Source of the DNA: Armatimonadota bacterium | GTDB taxonomy: Bacteria > Sysuimicrobiota > Sysuimicrobiia > Sysuimicrobiales > Humicultoraceae | Reading direction: 5' to 3' | Length of the DNA: 64,000 bases | Assembly: GCA_031081715.1 (NCBI GenBank) | Contig: JAVHMA010000001.1 | Coordinates: 31,285 to 95,284 of the forward strand | In this document: positions 52,083 through 60,079 of the stretch, piece by piece | Position numbering within the stretch: the first letter of the stretch is position 1 | How the letters are laid out: every line of letters begins with the position of its first letter | The notes under the pieces: generated by a model | Databases searched by the model: none | What the model was told of the DNA's origin: nothing | The model's input: the letters and a program-made list of their open reading frames with translations, nothing else | Made by a program: the position numbers and the translations under genes

Positions 52083-53171
52083 ATGGGCCTCTTCTCGGGA
52101 TCTCCGCAGGCGCATGTCGGCATCGACATCGGGAGCGACTCGATCAAAGTGGTCGAGCTCGCGGGCTCCTACCGGGGCGGCTTCCGGCTGGTGCACATGG
52201 GCGTGGCACCGAGCCCGCCCGTCGCCATGCGCGACGGCGTCCCCACGGCGCCCGAAGAGCTCGGCGGGCACATCCGGGCGTTGCTCGACAAGTCGGGCAT
52301 CCGGCTCGACCGGGCGGTCATGGGCGTCGGCGGGCAGGCGGTGTGGGTCCGCGAGATCCGCGTCCCGCCGATGACCAAGCAGGAGCTCACGGCCGCGGTC
52401 CGCTACGAGGCCGAACGCTACCTCCCCATCAACATCAAAGAGGTCTACATGGACTGGCAGGTGCTGGGCGAGACGACCGAGGAGAACCGGCGCATGCTCG
52501 ACATCATCGTCGTGGCCGCGCGGCAGGACGTAGTCGACCAGATCATGGCCGTGGCCGAGGCGGCGCGCGTGCAGCTCCGTATCCTCGACGTCGAGTCGTT
52601 CGCGCTGCTCCGCTCGGTGGTACCCTCCGGCGGCGACGGTCAGACCATCGCGGTCGTGGACCTGGGCGCGGAAGCCTCCGACATCCTGATTACCGAGGGG
52701 CCGCGGCTGCGGTTCACGCGCAACATCCCGATCGGCGGGCAGGCCCTCATCACCGCGGTGCACGAGGCCATGGACATCGACGCCGCGACCGCCCGGAGCC
52801 TCCTCGAGGAGAAGGGCGAGGTTCTAGAAGAGGGCGCCACGACCAGCGACCACACCAAGGAGCGGCTCCACGACATCATCGCGCCGCACATCGGCGACCT
52901 GGTGACCGAGATCCGGCGCTCGCTCGACTACTACCAGACGCGCTCGCGCGCCTCGGTCGTCAACCAGATCCTGCTCGCGGGCGGCCTGGCGCATCTCAAG
53001 AACCTCGACCGCGTCATCGCCGCCGAGCTCGGCATCGCCACCGCGGTGGCCGCGCCGTTCGTCAACGTGCGGGCGAACCCGGCCCAGTTTCCGCCTGAGC
53101 GCCTACAGGCGATGGGCTCCACCATGGGCGTCGCGGTGGGGCTCGCCATGCGGGGAGGTGACGTGTCATGA
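52083..53171 (+). CDS. pilM: Type IV pilus assembly protein PilM (actin-like)
   Basis: 362 residues from ATG 52083; AGGAGGG at 52064-52070 is 12 bases upstream. MGLF...VGIDIGSDSIKVVEL at the start is the PilM/FtsA-like phosphate-1 motif; EIRVPPMTKQELTAAVRYEAERYLP and VVDLGAEASDILI (phosphate-2) follow, with LLAGGLAHLKNLD near the C-terminus. It is a cytoplasmic protein that binds the N-terminal tail of PilN and links the ATPases to the alignment complex. Head of pilM-pilN-pilO, each overlapping the next by 4 bases. Confidence 0.95.
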   Translation: MGLFSGSPQAHVGIDIGSDSIKVVELAGSYRGGFRLVHMGVAPSPPVAMRDGVPTAPEELGGHIRALLDKSGIRLDRAVMGVGGQAVWVREIRVPPMTKQELTAAVRYEAERYLPINIKEVYMDWQVLGETTEENRRMLDIIVVAARQDVVDQIMAVAEAARVQLRILDVESFALLRSVVPSGGDGQTIAVVDLGAEASDILITEGPRLRFTRNIPIGGQALITAVHEAMDIDAATARSLLEEKGEVLEEGATTSDHTKERLHDIIAPHIGDLVTEIRRSLDYYQTRSRASVVNQILLAGGLAHLKNLDRVIAAELGIATAVAAPFVNVRANPAQFPPERLQAMGSTMGVAVGLAMRGGDVS

Positions 53172-53725
53172 TCCGCATCAACCTGCTACCGCGGATCCCG
53201 CGGCGCCGCCTGCCCGGCCGCCGGTTCCTGGAGGCGGGGTTGCCCCTGGTCACCATTGCGGTCGTGATTCTCTGGTCGGTCGTGCTGATGAACCGAAACG
53301 CCGGCATCGAGCGCCGCATCCAGGAGGTGGATCGGCAGATCGCGGAGATCCAGCCGGTGGTGGCGCGCGTGCTCGAGCTGGACCGGCAGATCGCGCAGCT
53401 CCGCGCCAAGGAGCAGGTGATCCTCGAGCTCGTCCGGCAGCAGCTCCCCGCGGCCTCGGTCCTCAACGAGGTGCGGCTGCTCATCCCGCGCGACGCGTGG
53501 GTCACCTCGCTGTCGGTACCTGAGCCCGAGGCGCTCGGCATCGACGGCTTCGCGCTGACCTACCCGACGGTCGCGCAGTTCATGGACAATCTCTCGGCCG
53601 GCCAGCTCTTTCGGTCGGTGGACCTGACGGTCACGCAGACCGAGCGCATCGGGGCGCGCGAGGTCGTCCGGTACTCGGTGACCGCCCGCATCCAGAAGCC
53701 CCAGGCGGGAGGACAGCGGCCGTGA
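53168..53725 (+). CDS. pilN: Type IV pilus alignment protein PilN
   Basis: 185 residues from ATG 53168, overlapping pilM. The short cytoplasmic N-terminus MIRINLLPRIPRRR carries the IRINLLP motif that docks into PilM. One membrane helix (about residues 22-43) is followed by a coiled coil (EVDRQIAEIQPVVARVLELDRQIAQL) and a ferredoxin-like periplasmic domain (LPAASVLNEVRLLIPRDAWVTSL, given as landmark IPRDAWVTSL). It forms heterodimers with PilO and joins the platform to PilP and PilQ. Confidence 0.93.
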   Translation: MIRINLLPRIPRRRLPGRRFLEAGLPLVTIAVVILWSVVLMNRNAGIERRIQEVDRQIAEIQPVVARVLELDRQIAQLRAKEQVILELVRQQLPAASVLNEVRLLIPRDAWVTSLSVPEPEALGIDGFALTYPTVAQFMDNLSAGQLFRSVDLTVTQTERIGAREVVRYSVTARIQKPQAGGQRP

Positions 53726-54348
53726 GAAACCTCAGCGCGCGCGAGCGCCTCATGCTCTCCCTCGTCGGCGCGGCCGTGGTGGCGGTGCTGTTCTACCTGT
53801 TCGTCTACACGCCCCAGACCCAGCGCGGCGAGGAGCTCAGCCGCCGGCTTCAGCAGCAGGAGACCGAGCTGGCGCGGCTGCAGCGCCTGGCCGAGACCCG
53901 CGAGCAGAAGGAGCGCGAGTTCCAGGCGCTCTCCGACCGGATCCGCCTGATCGAGGCCAAGCTGCCGCCGGAGCGCGAGATCCCGAACCTGATCCGCCAG
54001 CTCCAGGCCGCCGCCTCCGAGGTGGGCGTGAAGCTCATGCTGCTCCGGCCCGGCGCCCTCCAGGCCGGCCCGCCTGGCCCGCCGCCCGCGGCCCAGCCCG
54101 GGCAGCCGCCCCGGCCCGCCGGCCAGCCGGCCCCGGCCGGCGAGCCGCGCTACCGACTGTTCCGCCTCGACCTGAACTTCGAGGGGACATACGCCGACAT
54201 GATGGCGCTGCTGGCGCGCCTCGAGGACTTCCCGCGGTTCATGGTGCTCAAGCAGATCTCCATGACCCCGACGGAGGCGCCCAGGCTGCGCATTACCATC
54301 GCGGCCGAGACCTACGTCCTCCCGCGGGAGGCGACCCCGGGTCAGTAG
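53722..54348 (+). CDS. pilO: Type IV pilus alignment protein PilO
   Basis: 208 residues from GTG 53722, overlapping pilN. Short N-terminus, one membrane helix (about 11-30), a coiled coil (LSRRLQQQETELARLQRLAETREQKE as landmark), the PilO motif LPPEREIPNLIRQLQAAASEVGVKL, a Pro/Ala/Gln-rich linker (about 115-145) and a ferredoxin-like domain ending with LLARLEDFPRFMVLKQISM. The proline-rich insert is longer than in typical PilO. Pairs with PilN in the periplasm. A GGDEF-like gene follows after 30 bases instead of pilP. Confidence 0.92.
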   Translation: MRNLSARERLMLSLVGAAVVAVLFYLFVYTPQTQRGEELSRRLQQQETELARLQRLAETREQKEREFQALSDRIRLIEAKLPPEREIPNLIRQLQAAASEVGVKLMLLRPGALQAGPPGPPPAAQPGQPPRPAGQPAPAGEPRYRLFRLDLNFEGTYADMMALLARLEDFPRFMVLKQISMTPTEAPRLRITIAAETYVLPREATPGQ

Positions 54349-54378
54349 GGCCGCGGTCTTGGGCCGCGTGGCCGCCAG

Positions 54379-55377
54379 GTGACGAGCCGACTCGCCAGCC
54401 TGCTCGACCGCGAGCAGGACCGTATCGCAACGAGCTGGGCCACCGCCCTGTCGCGGATGCGGCCCTCGGCGTTCGTCTACCGCCCGCTGGAGGAGCTGCG
54501 GCGGCTCGGCCGGTCGTACCTGGCGGCGCTCGTCGCCTACCTCGATACCGACGATCCGACGCGCCTGCGCGAGTTCATCCACCAGGAGGCGGCGCTGCGG
54601 CTCTCGATGGGCTTCGGCGCCGCGGAGGTTGTGCAGGGATTCCTGGCGTTCCGGGATCTGGCGGCGACGCTGTGCGAGCAGCTCGCCTCCGATCCCGACG
54701 AGCGCGTCGCGCTGTACCGGAACCTGGCGCAGGCGACCGACTTCACGGTGGTCGCCTTCGTGACGCAGTTCCAGCACCTCTCGGAGGAGCGCGCCGCCGC
54801 CCAGGCGCACGAGCTCGAGCACCTGCAGCACGCCCTGGTGGACCAGTCGGTGCAAGACCCCGTCACCGACCTGTTCACCGGCCGGTTCTTCGACGAGCAC
54901 CTGGCGGTGGAAGTGAAGCGGGCGGCGCGCTACGGTCGGCAGCTCTCGCTCCTCGTCTTCGACGTGGACCACTTCGAGGCGTTCCGAGGCCGATTCGGCG
55001 AGCCGGCCGCCGAGGACGCGCTGCGTCGGATCGCGGGCCTGCTGCGCGACCTGACCCGCGACGTGGACGTCAAGGCGCGCACGGACGAGGCGGAGTTCAG
55101 CCTGGTGATGCCCGAGACCGCGCTCGAGCCCGCGTTCGTGGTGGCCGAACGGCTGCGCTCGGAGGTGGCCGACCTCCCGGCCCGCGAGAGCGTCGGAGAC
55201 GAGGGCCGGGGCGAGTTGACCCTGTCGGTGGGGGTGGGGGCGCACCCCGCGCACGGCCGCACCGCCCGCGACCTGATGCAGGCGGTGCGTGATGCGCGCG
55301 ACCGCGCGCGGGTGCTCGGCGGAAACGTCGTCATCCAGGCCGACGAGGGCGCCGTCGCGCCCGCCGCCGGCGGCTAG
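54379..55377 (+). CDS. RsbRD-N-like sensor fused to a degenerate GGDEF domain
   Basis: 332 residues from GTG 54379. Residues 1-145 are all-helical and resemble the N-terminal domain of RsbR/RsbRD-type stress sensors (LDREQDRIATSWATAL, GAAEVVQGFLAFRD). Residues 150-320 have the GGDEF fold: DPVTDLFTGRFF, LLVFDVDHFEAF (194-202) and SVGVGAHPAHGRTARDLMQAV. The catalytic GGDEF is replaced by DEAEF (236-240), and the NDxxGH substrate segment reads RGRFGE. It is therefore unlikely to make cyclic-di-GMP; it may bind nucleotide or act as a scaffold. Its place between pilMNO and the remaining pilus genes suggests a regulator of pilus assembly. Its stop abuts the opposing gene with no gap. Confidence 0.85.
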   Translation: MTSRLASLLDREQDRIATSWATALSRMRPSAFVYRPLEELRRLGRSYLAALVAYLDTDDPTRLREFIHQEAALRLSMGFGAAEVVQGFLAFRDLAATLCEQLASDPDERVALYRNLAQATDFTVVAFVTQFQHLSEERAAAQAHELEHLQHALVDQSVQDPVTDLFTGRFFDEHLAVEVKRAARYGRQLSLLVFDVDHFEAFRGRFGEPAAEDALRRIAGLLRDLTRDVDVKARTDEAEFSLVMPETALEPAFVVAERLRSEVADLPARESVGDEGRGELTLSVGVGAHPAHGRTARDLMQAVRDARDRARVLGGNVVIQADEGAVAPAAGG

Positions 55378-56076
55378 CTAGAGCCGCGTGCGTTGCTGCT
55401 CCGCCAGCATGCGGGCGGCTTCGCCGTGCGTCAGCCACGTGCCGGTCTGCTGGTAGACCACGTAGCGGAGGAAGCCGACGACCGACATGTACTGGGTTTC
55501 CGGGGAGAAGGGCTTCAGGTTCTCGACTCGCGGCAGCGACACCAGCCCGACCTCGATGTGGGTGGGCGGGGCCGCGAGCGCCTCGGCCGCCGCCGGCGGC
55601 GCGGCCTGCGTGCGCGGCGGGTACACAATGATGATCGACACGATGTTCCCGTCGAGCCCGAAGGCGATACCGTGCTGATCGTACGCGATGCCCATCAACC
55701 CCTCGACCACGGCGTCGGAGAACTGCGGGCCGTAGATGCGTCGTACGTCCGCGACCGTGGAGCCGAGCGCGATGCCCTCCGGCGTGCGCAGCAGGCTGTT
55801 GGTGGTCGAGACCGCCCGGATGACCCCGTCGCTGACGTACACGTTCAGGCCGTACCGCGGGAACGTGTACAGGGTGCCGTCGCGCAGGGTCCGCACGTCG
55901 GCCGGCTGGCCGAGCCGCGACAGGGTTACTGCCTGCGACCGGCCGATAGCGACGCCCGCCAGCGTCTGGCCCGGGACGATGAGGACCGGCGCGGGGGTGG
56001 GTACGGGCTGCGCGACGACGGGCAGCGCGAGCCCGAGCAGGACGCACAGGACGAAGGGCCAGGCTCCTCGCAGCAT
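55378..56076 (-). CDS. Secreted protein of unknown function
   Basis: 232 residues on the minus strand from ATG 56076, behind AAAGGGAGA. The first 24 residues (MLRGAWPFVLCVLLGLALPVVAQP) form a signal peptide. The mature part repeats a pattern of strand and loop: VPGQTLAGVAIGRSQAVTLSRLGQP and EGIALGSTVADVRRIYGPQF are two similar units in which a Gly-x-[ST]-x2-[DE]-x3-x-hG segment recurs, as seen in periplasmic proteins with SmpA/BamE-like or DUF-type folds. The second half has a basic and hydrophobic character. I do not recognise the family. It interrupts the pilus locus on the opposite strand, between the GGDEF-like gene and pilD. Confidence 0.6.
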   Translation of the reverse strand: MLRGAWPFVLCVLLGLALPVVAQPVPTPAPVLIVPGQTLAGVAIGRSQAVTLSRLGQPADVRTLRDGTLYTFPRYGLNVYVSDGVIRAVSTTNSLLRTPEGIALGSTVADVRRIYGPQFSDAVVEGLMGIAYDQHGIAFGLDGNIVSIIIVYPPRTQAAPPAAAEALAAPPTHIEVGLVSLPRVENLKPFSPETQYMSVVGFLRYVVYQQTGTWLTHGEAARMLAEQQRTRL

Positions 56077-56207
56077 GGTCACCGTCTCCCTTTGTGCTCG
56101 AATGGCCGCTGGATCCGGCGCCAGTGGCGGCTTGCGAAAGGACGTTCGGGGCAACCCGCGATTCTCCTCCCGCGGTCGGGCGGGGCGCGCCGCCGGAGGA
56201 GCGCGCG

Positions 56208-56966
56208 ATGACGCTCCCGGAGGTGGGACTGGCGGCGGTGGCCGGCGCGATCCTCGGCAGCTTCGCCAACGTCCTCATCTACCGTATGCCCAGAGGGGAG
56301 TCGATTGTGACGCCCGCGTCCCGCTGCCCCCGCTGCGGGACCCCCATCCGGGCGGCGGACAACGTGCCGCTGGTGAGCTACCTGCTCCTGCGGGGCCGGT
56401 GCCGGAGTTGCGGCGAGCGGATTGCGGGGCGCTACCCGCTCGTCGAGGGGCTGATGGCGGCGCTGGCGGCCGCGGCCTGGGCCACGCAGCCCGATCTGCT
56501 CGCGCGCCTGTCCGCGCTCGCGCTGGCCTTCCTGCTGCTCGTCATCACTTTCATCGACCTGGACCACCAGCTCATCCTCAACCGGCTGAGCTACCCCGGC
56601 GTCCTGCTCGGGCTGGGGTTCGCCGCGGCGCAGGGCCGCCTGGTGCCCGCGGTGCTCGCCGCGCTCGGCGCGGGCGGGCTCATTGCCGCTATCGTCATTC
56701 TGAGTCGCGGCGGCATGGGCGAGGGAGACATCAAGCTCGCGGCGATGATCGGCGCTTTCCTCGGGTGGCCCGGCGTGGCCGTGGCGCTCTTCGCCGCCTT
56801 TCTGGTGGGGGGGCTCGTCGGCGTCGGGCTCCTGGCCTTGCGGCTTCGCCGGCGCCGCGACGCGATCCCGTTCGGGCCGGCGCTCGCCGCGGGCGCGCTG
56901 GTGGCCCTGTTCTGGGGGGAGCGGCTGTGGGCCTGGTACTGGAGCCTCGGCGTCCCGGGGTTCTAG
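56208..56966 (+). CDS. pilD: Prepilin peptidase / N-methyltransferase PilD
   Basis: 252 residues from ATG 56208, 7 bases after GGAGGA (56195-56200). N-terminal GSFANVLIYRMPRGES and the zinc-binding tetracysteine (CPRC...CRSC) of the methyltransferase half, then eight hydrophobic segments. The two aspartyl-protease residues lie in FIDLDHQLILN and GMGEGDIKLAAMIG. It cuts the leader peptides of all pilins here after Gly and methylates the new N-terminal residue. Full length, both activities apparently intact. Confidence 0.95.
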   Translation: MTLPEVGLAAVAGAILGSFANVLIYRMPRGESIVTPASRCPRCGTPIRAADNVPLVSYLLLRGRCRSCGERIAGRYPLVEGLMAALAAAAWATQPDLLARLSALALAFLLLVITFIDLDHQLILNRLSYPGVLLGLGFAAAQGRLVPAVLAALGAGGLIAAIVILSRGGMGEGDIKLAAMIGAFLGWPGVAVALFAAFLVGGLVGVGLLALRLRRRRDAIPFGPALAAGALVALFWGERLWAWYWSLGVPGF

Positions 56967-57140
56967 CACCGGCCACGGCAGGTTCGCGGGAGGTGCGAGG
57001 GGGGTCTATGCGGGAGGACTTTCGGGTACTCTGTTGAACAGTAATCGCCTGATCGAACAATTACATGCAGGGGATGTACGGCACGGGGGCCAGCCGGGGC
57101 TCCCCAAGCGCGCACCTGTCATCACAGCATAGGGGGCCTC

Positions 57141-57767
57141 ATGCGCAAGGCGGTTGACTATCTTCGTGCGCACCCCATCATCGCCGTCGCGCTGGTGGTC
57201 GGCGTGGTCGGTGTGCTCCTGCTGTGGCCGCGGCCCGAACCCACGTCTGCGCCCGCCCCGCAACCTGCGCCGGCTCCGGCGCCGGAGGCGGCCCCGCCGT
57301 CGCCGCCCGCCGTCGCCACGCCGGCCGGCGGCCCGCCGCCGGGTGAACCTGGCGCCGCACCGTCGCCCGCGCCCACCCCGCGCCGCGTGGCCGCGGCGGT
57401 AGACGCCGGCCGTCCCGACCCGTTCCAGCCGCTCGTGGTGCAGGCCTCCGGCGCGCCGGGTGTCCCGGTCCCGCCGCCAGCACCGTTGCCCCCGCCGCTC
57501 TTCCCGGGGCAAGGCCAGCCGGGCCAGCCCGCCGAGCCGCCCCCGCCGCCCCCGAAGGCCGCGAGCCGCGCGGAAGTCATCGGCGTGATGGGCGACAACG
57601 GCGGGGTGGCCGTCGTGCGCCTCGACGGGCAGACCTACGTGGTGAGCCGCGGCGACGTCATCCTGGACAAGATCCGCGTGATGCGCATCGACGCGGCCCG
57701 CGGCGTCGTCGTGCTCGAGGAAGACGGAGAGCAGTTCGAGCGCGTGATCGAAGGCCGTTCGAGCTGA
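57141..57767 (+). CDS. pilP: PilP-like pilus assembly protein
   Basis: 208 residues from ATG 57141. An N-terminal membrane helix (about 13-30), then a long Pro/Ala-rich spacer (about 32-80), GRPDPFQPLV (the PilP R-x-DPF-x-P signature, near residue 92), a second proline-rich stretch and a small beta domain (AEVIGVMGDNGGVAVVRLDGQTYVVSRGDVI as landmark VIGVMG, YVVSRGD). The standard PilP is a lipoprotein; here there is no lipobox cysteine, and the membrane helix replaces it. It links PilNO with the secretin PilQ. The 174 bases before it hold an AT-rich patch (57034-57070) that may contain its promoter. Confidence 0.83.
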   Translation: MRKAVDYLRAHPIIAVALVVGVVGVLLLWPRPEPTSAPAPQPAPAPAPEAAPPSPPAVATPAGGPPPGEPGAAPSPAPTPRRVAAAVDAGRPDPFQPLVVQASGAPGVPVPPPAPLPPPLFPGQGQPGQPAEPPPPPPKAASRAEVIGVMGDNGGVAVVRLDGQTYVVSRGDVILDKIRVMRIDAARGVVVLEEDGEQFERVIEGRSS

Positions 57768-57791
57768 CACTGGGAGGGGTGAGCGGTCCGC

Positions 57792-59507
57792 ATGTCGCCG
57801 CGACAGCATCTTCGGGCATCATCTAGACTCCTGACGGGACTCGCGGTCCTCCTGGTCCTGAGCCTCGTGCCGGTCGCGCCGGCGCGCACGCAGACCGACG
57901 GACTGCGGATCACGCAGGTCAGCGTCAAGACCTTCGGCGAGACGATCCAGCTCGCCGTGGTGGCCACGGGCCCGCTGACCTACAAGACGCTCCAACTCGC
58001 GTCGCCGCCGCGCCTCGTCATCGACATCCCGGGCGCCCTGCTCGACGCGAGCGTACCGAACCTCATCGAGGTGGAGCGCGGCGGTGTCGCGCGCGTGCGG
58101 GTGGGCCAGTTCCAGACGAGCCCGGCGATCGCGCGGATCGCGGTGGACCTGGTCGCCGCGACGCCGTTCACCGTGCAGACGGAGACGCCGGCCGTGCTGG
58201 TCGCGCGGTTCTCGCCGCGGCCCGCGCCGGTCGCGGCGGCCCCGGCCGCGCCGCCGGCTCCGCCGGTTGCCCCGGCGCCCGCGGCCCCGGCCGTGCCGGT
58301 GGCGCAGGCGCCCGCGCCGGCGGCCCAGACGACCCCGCCACCCGGCCTGGGCCCGGACCGCATCACGCTGGAGTTCCGCAACACCGAGATCGCGGACGTG
58401 CTGACCGCCTTCTCGAAGGCGTGCAACATCAACATCGTCACCGACGCGGCCGTGCGTGGCGCGATCACGCTGCGGCTGGTCGACCTGTCGTGCGAGGAGT
58501 CGCTACGGTTCATCCTGGAGGCCAACAACCTGGGCTTCCGTCGGATCGGCCGCAACCTGATCATCATGCCGGCCGACCGCCTGGCGCCGCCGCCCGAGCT
58601 GCCCGAGATCGTCGTCTACAACCTGGAGTTCGCCACCGCGAACCGCGATGTAGCCGGCGTGATCCAGCAGTCGGTGCCGGGGATCCGTGTGCAGTTCGAC
58701 CCGCGGACCAACCAGCTCGTCGTGGTGGCGACCCAGGCGCAGCACGAGCAGGTCCGCCGGGTGCTCGCCGGCCTCGACATTCAGCTCGTCTCGCACATCG
58801 TGGAGACGCGCGTCGTCGACGTGAGCGTCTCGGATCTGCGCGAGCAAGGGTTCAACTGGGGCCTCACGGGTGAAACGGCGCCCGGGGTCTTCAGCGTGCA
58901 GGGGACCTTCCCGAGCCAGGTGACCGTCGGCGTCGCGACCTTCAACATCGCCGCGCGGCTCACCGCCATGGTCTCGGCGGGCAAGGCGCGCGTCATCACC
59001 GCGCCGCGCGTCGCCGTCATCGACGGCAACGAAGCCGAGGTCCGGCTCTCGGAGGAGATCCCGATCCCGCAGACCGACGCGACCGGCCGGACCACGTTCA
59101 CGTTCCGGCCCATCGGGCCCACGCTCAAGATCACCCCCAAGGTGAACCGCGACGGTCTTATCACCACGAAGGTCGAGGTCGAGGTCTCGACAGTGACCCG
59201 GCTGATCGAGAGCGGCGGGTTCCAGGTGCCGATCGTAGCCTCGCGCAAGGCGACCACCATCGTGACCATCCGCAACGGCGAGTCGATCGTCATCGGCGGG
59301 CTGATCGGCGCCGAGGAGCGCCGCCGCACACTGAAGGTGCCGATCCTCGGCGACATTCCGCTCATCGGGTTCCTGTTCCGGGCCACGACCACGGACCGGC
59401 TGGAGACCGAGCTGATCTTCGTGGTGACGCCGCAGCTCGTGCCCGCGCAGGGCGGTGGGTCCGTCCCGGCACCCGCGCCGGCGTCCACGCCGGCGGCCGG
59501 ATCCTGA
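57792..59507 (+). CDS. pilQ: Type IV pilus outer-membrane secretin PilQ
   Basis: 571 residues from ATG 57792, 24 bases after pilP. Signal peptide (about 1-34), an AMIN domain (LRITQVSVKTFGETIQLAVV, about 37-140), Pro/Ala linker (about 147-190), a secretin/TonB short N-terminal domain (LEFRNTEIADVLTAFSKACNINIV), an N1 domain (LEFATANRDVAGVIQQSVPGI) and the secretin barrel domain with VISAGKARVITAPRVAVIDGNEAEV-like region (landmark RVITAPRV), GPTLKITPKVNRDG and SIVIGGLIGAEERRR. It forms the outer-membrane pore for the pilus and is direct evidence for an outer membrane. One AMIN domain only. Confidence 0.95.
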   Translation: MSPRQHLRASSRLLTGLAVLLVLSLVPVAPARTQTDGLRITQVSVKTFGETIQLAVVATGPLTYKTLQLASPPRLVIDIPGALLDASVPNLIEVERGGVARVRVGQFQTSPAIARIAVDLVAATPFTVQTETPAVLVARFSPRPAPVAAAPAAPPAPPVAPAPAAPAVPVAQAPAPAAQTTPPPGLGPDRITLEFRNTEIADVLTAFSKACNINIVTDAAVRGAITLRLVDLSCEESLRFILEANNLGFRRIGRNLIIMPADRLAPPPELPEIVVYNLEFATANRDVAGVIQQSVPGIRVQFDPRTNQLVVVATQAQHEQVRRVLAGLDIQLVSHIVETRVVDVSVSDLREQGFNWGLTGETAPGVFSVQGTFPSQVTVGVATFNIAARLTAMVSAGKARVITAPRVAVIDGNEAEVRLSEEIPIPQTDATGRTTFTFRPIGPTLKITPKVNRDGLITTKVEVEVSTVTRLIESGGFQVPIVASRKATTIVTIRNGESIVIGGLIGAEERRRTLKVPILGDIPLIGFLFRATTTDRLETELIFVVTPQLVPAQGGGSVPAPAPASTPAAGS

Positions 59508-59512
59508 CGGCG

Positions 59513-59971
59513 ATGCGCGCGCTCGCCGCGACGGCGGCGGTTCTCGTCACGCTGGCGGCGGCCGGGCCGGCTTTCGCGCAGGCCCTCCTGCCGTTCAACA
59601 CCCAGCGGCTCTACCTGACCGAGCAGGCCTTCGCCGCGGCGATCCGGCCCTACCAGCAGGCGATCCAGGCCAACGCCAACAACGCGGCCGCCCAGTACTG
59701 GCTGGGCTACGCGTACCTGACCGCCTACCGGCAGTACCTGGTCGGCCTGGCGCCCTACGCCGCCGGGTACCTGGCGCAGGCGGAGCGGCCGCTCACCGAG
59801 GCCGTCCGCATCAACCCGCGCCTGGTGGAAGCCTACGTGGCGTTGCAGCACGTCTACCACCTGATGGGCGATGATGCGCGCGCCGAAGAGGTGGTCCTGA
59901 AGATGATGGAACAGGTGCGGCCCAAGCACCTGCCGACGCCGAAGGAACAAATAGACGGACCGCGCTGGTAG
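59513..59971 (+). CDS. Secreted TPR-like protein at the end of the pilus operon
   Basis: 152 residues from ATG 59513, 5 bases after pilQ. The first 22 residues (RALAATAAVLVTLAAAGPAFAQ) are a signal peptide. The rest is helical, with TPR-like units: AAIRPYQQAIQANANNAAAQYWLGYAYL and RPLTEAVRINPRLVEAYVALQHVY (landmark AVRINPRLVEAYVALQ). A periplasmic or outer-membrane pilotin-like role for PilQ assembly, by analogy with TPR pilotins such as PilF, is possible, but no lipobox is seen. A hairpin terminator follows. Confidence 0.75.
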   Translation: MRALAATAAVLVTLAAAGPAFAQALLPFNTQRLYLTEQAFAAAIRPYQQAIQANANNAAAQYWLGYAYLTAYRQYLVGLAPYAAGYLAQAERPLTEAVRINPRLVEAYVALQHVYHLMGDDARAEEVVLKMMEQVRPKHLPTPKEQIDGPRW

Positions 59972-59995
59972 CGGAGCGTCGCCCACTGTCGTGAC

Positions 59996-60018
59996 GAGGC
60001 GGCCGATCCGGCCGCCTC
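59996..60018. terminator. Hairpin at the end of the pilMNO-Q operon
   Basis: GAGGCGGCCG (59996-60005) and CGGCCGCCTC (60009-60018) form a perfect 10-base-pair stem with a 3-base loop, 25 bases after the TPR gene stop and before the pepP promoter. There is no T-tract, only GATCGCTTC, so it may terminate poorly or depend on Rho. Confidence 0.6.
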
Positions 60019-60039
60019 GATCGCTTCATGCCCGCGCGG

Positions 60040-60069
60040 TTGCCAATCCCGCACGCCGTCGGCTATGCT
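60040..60069 (+). promoter_or_regulatory. Probable sigma-70-type promoter of pepP
   Basis: TTGCCA (60040-60045), an 18-base spacer, TATGCT (60064-60069). Transcription would start about 60076, only a few bases before ATG 60080, so the pepP message would be leaderless or nearly so. No ribosome site precedes the ATG, in agreement. Confidence 0.65.
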
Positions 60070-60079
60070 ATCCCGCGGT

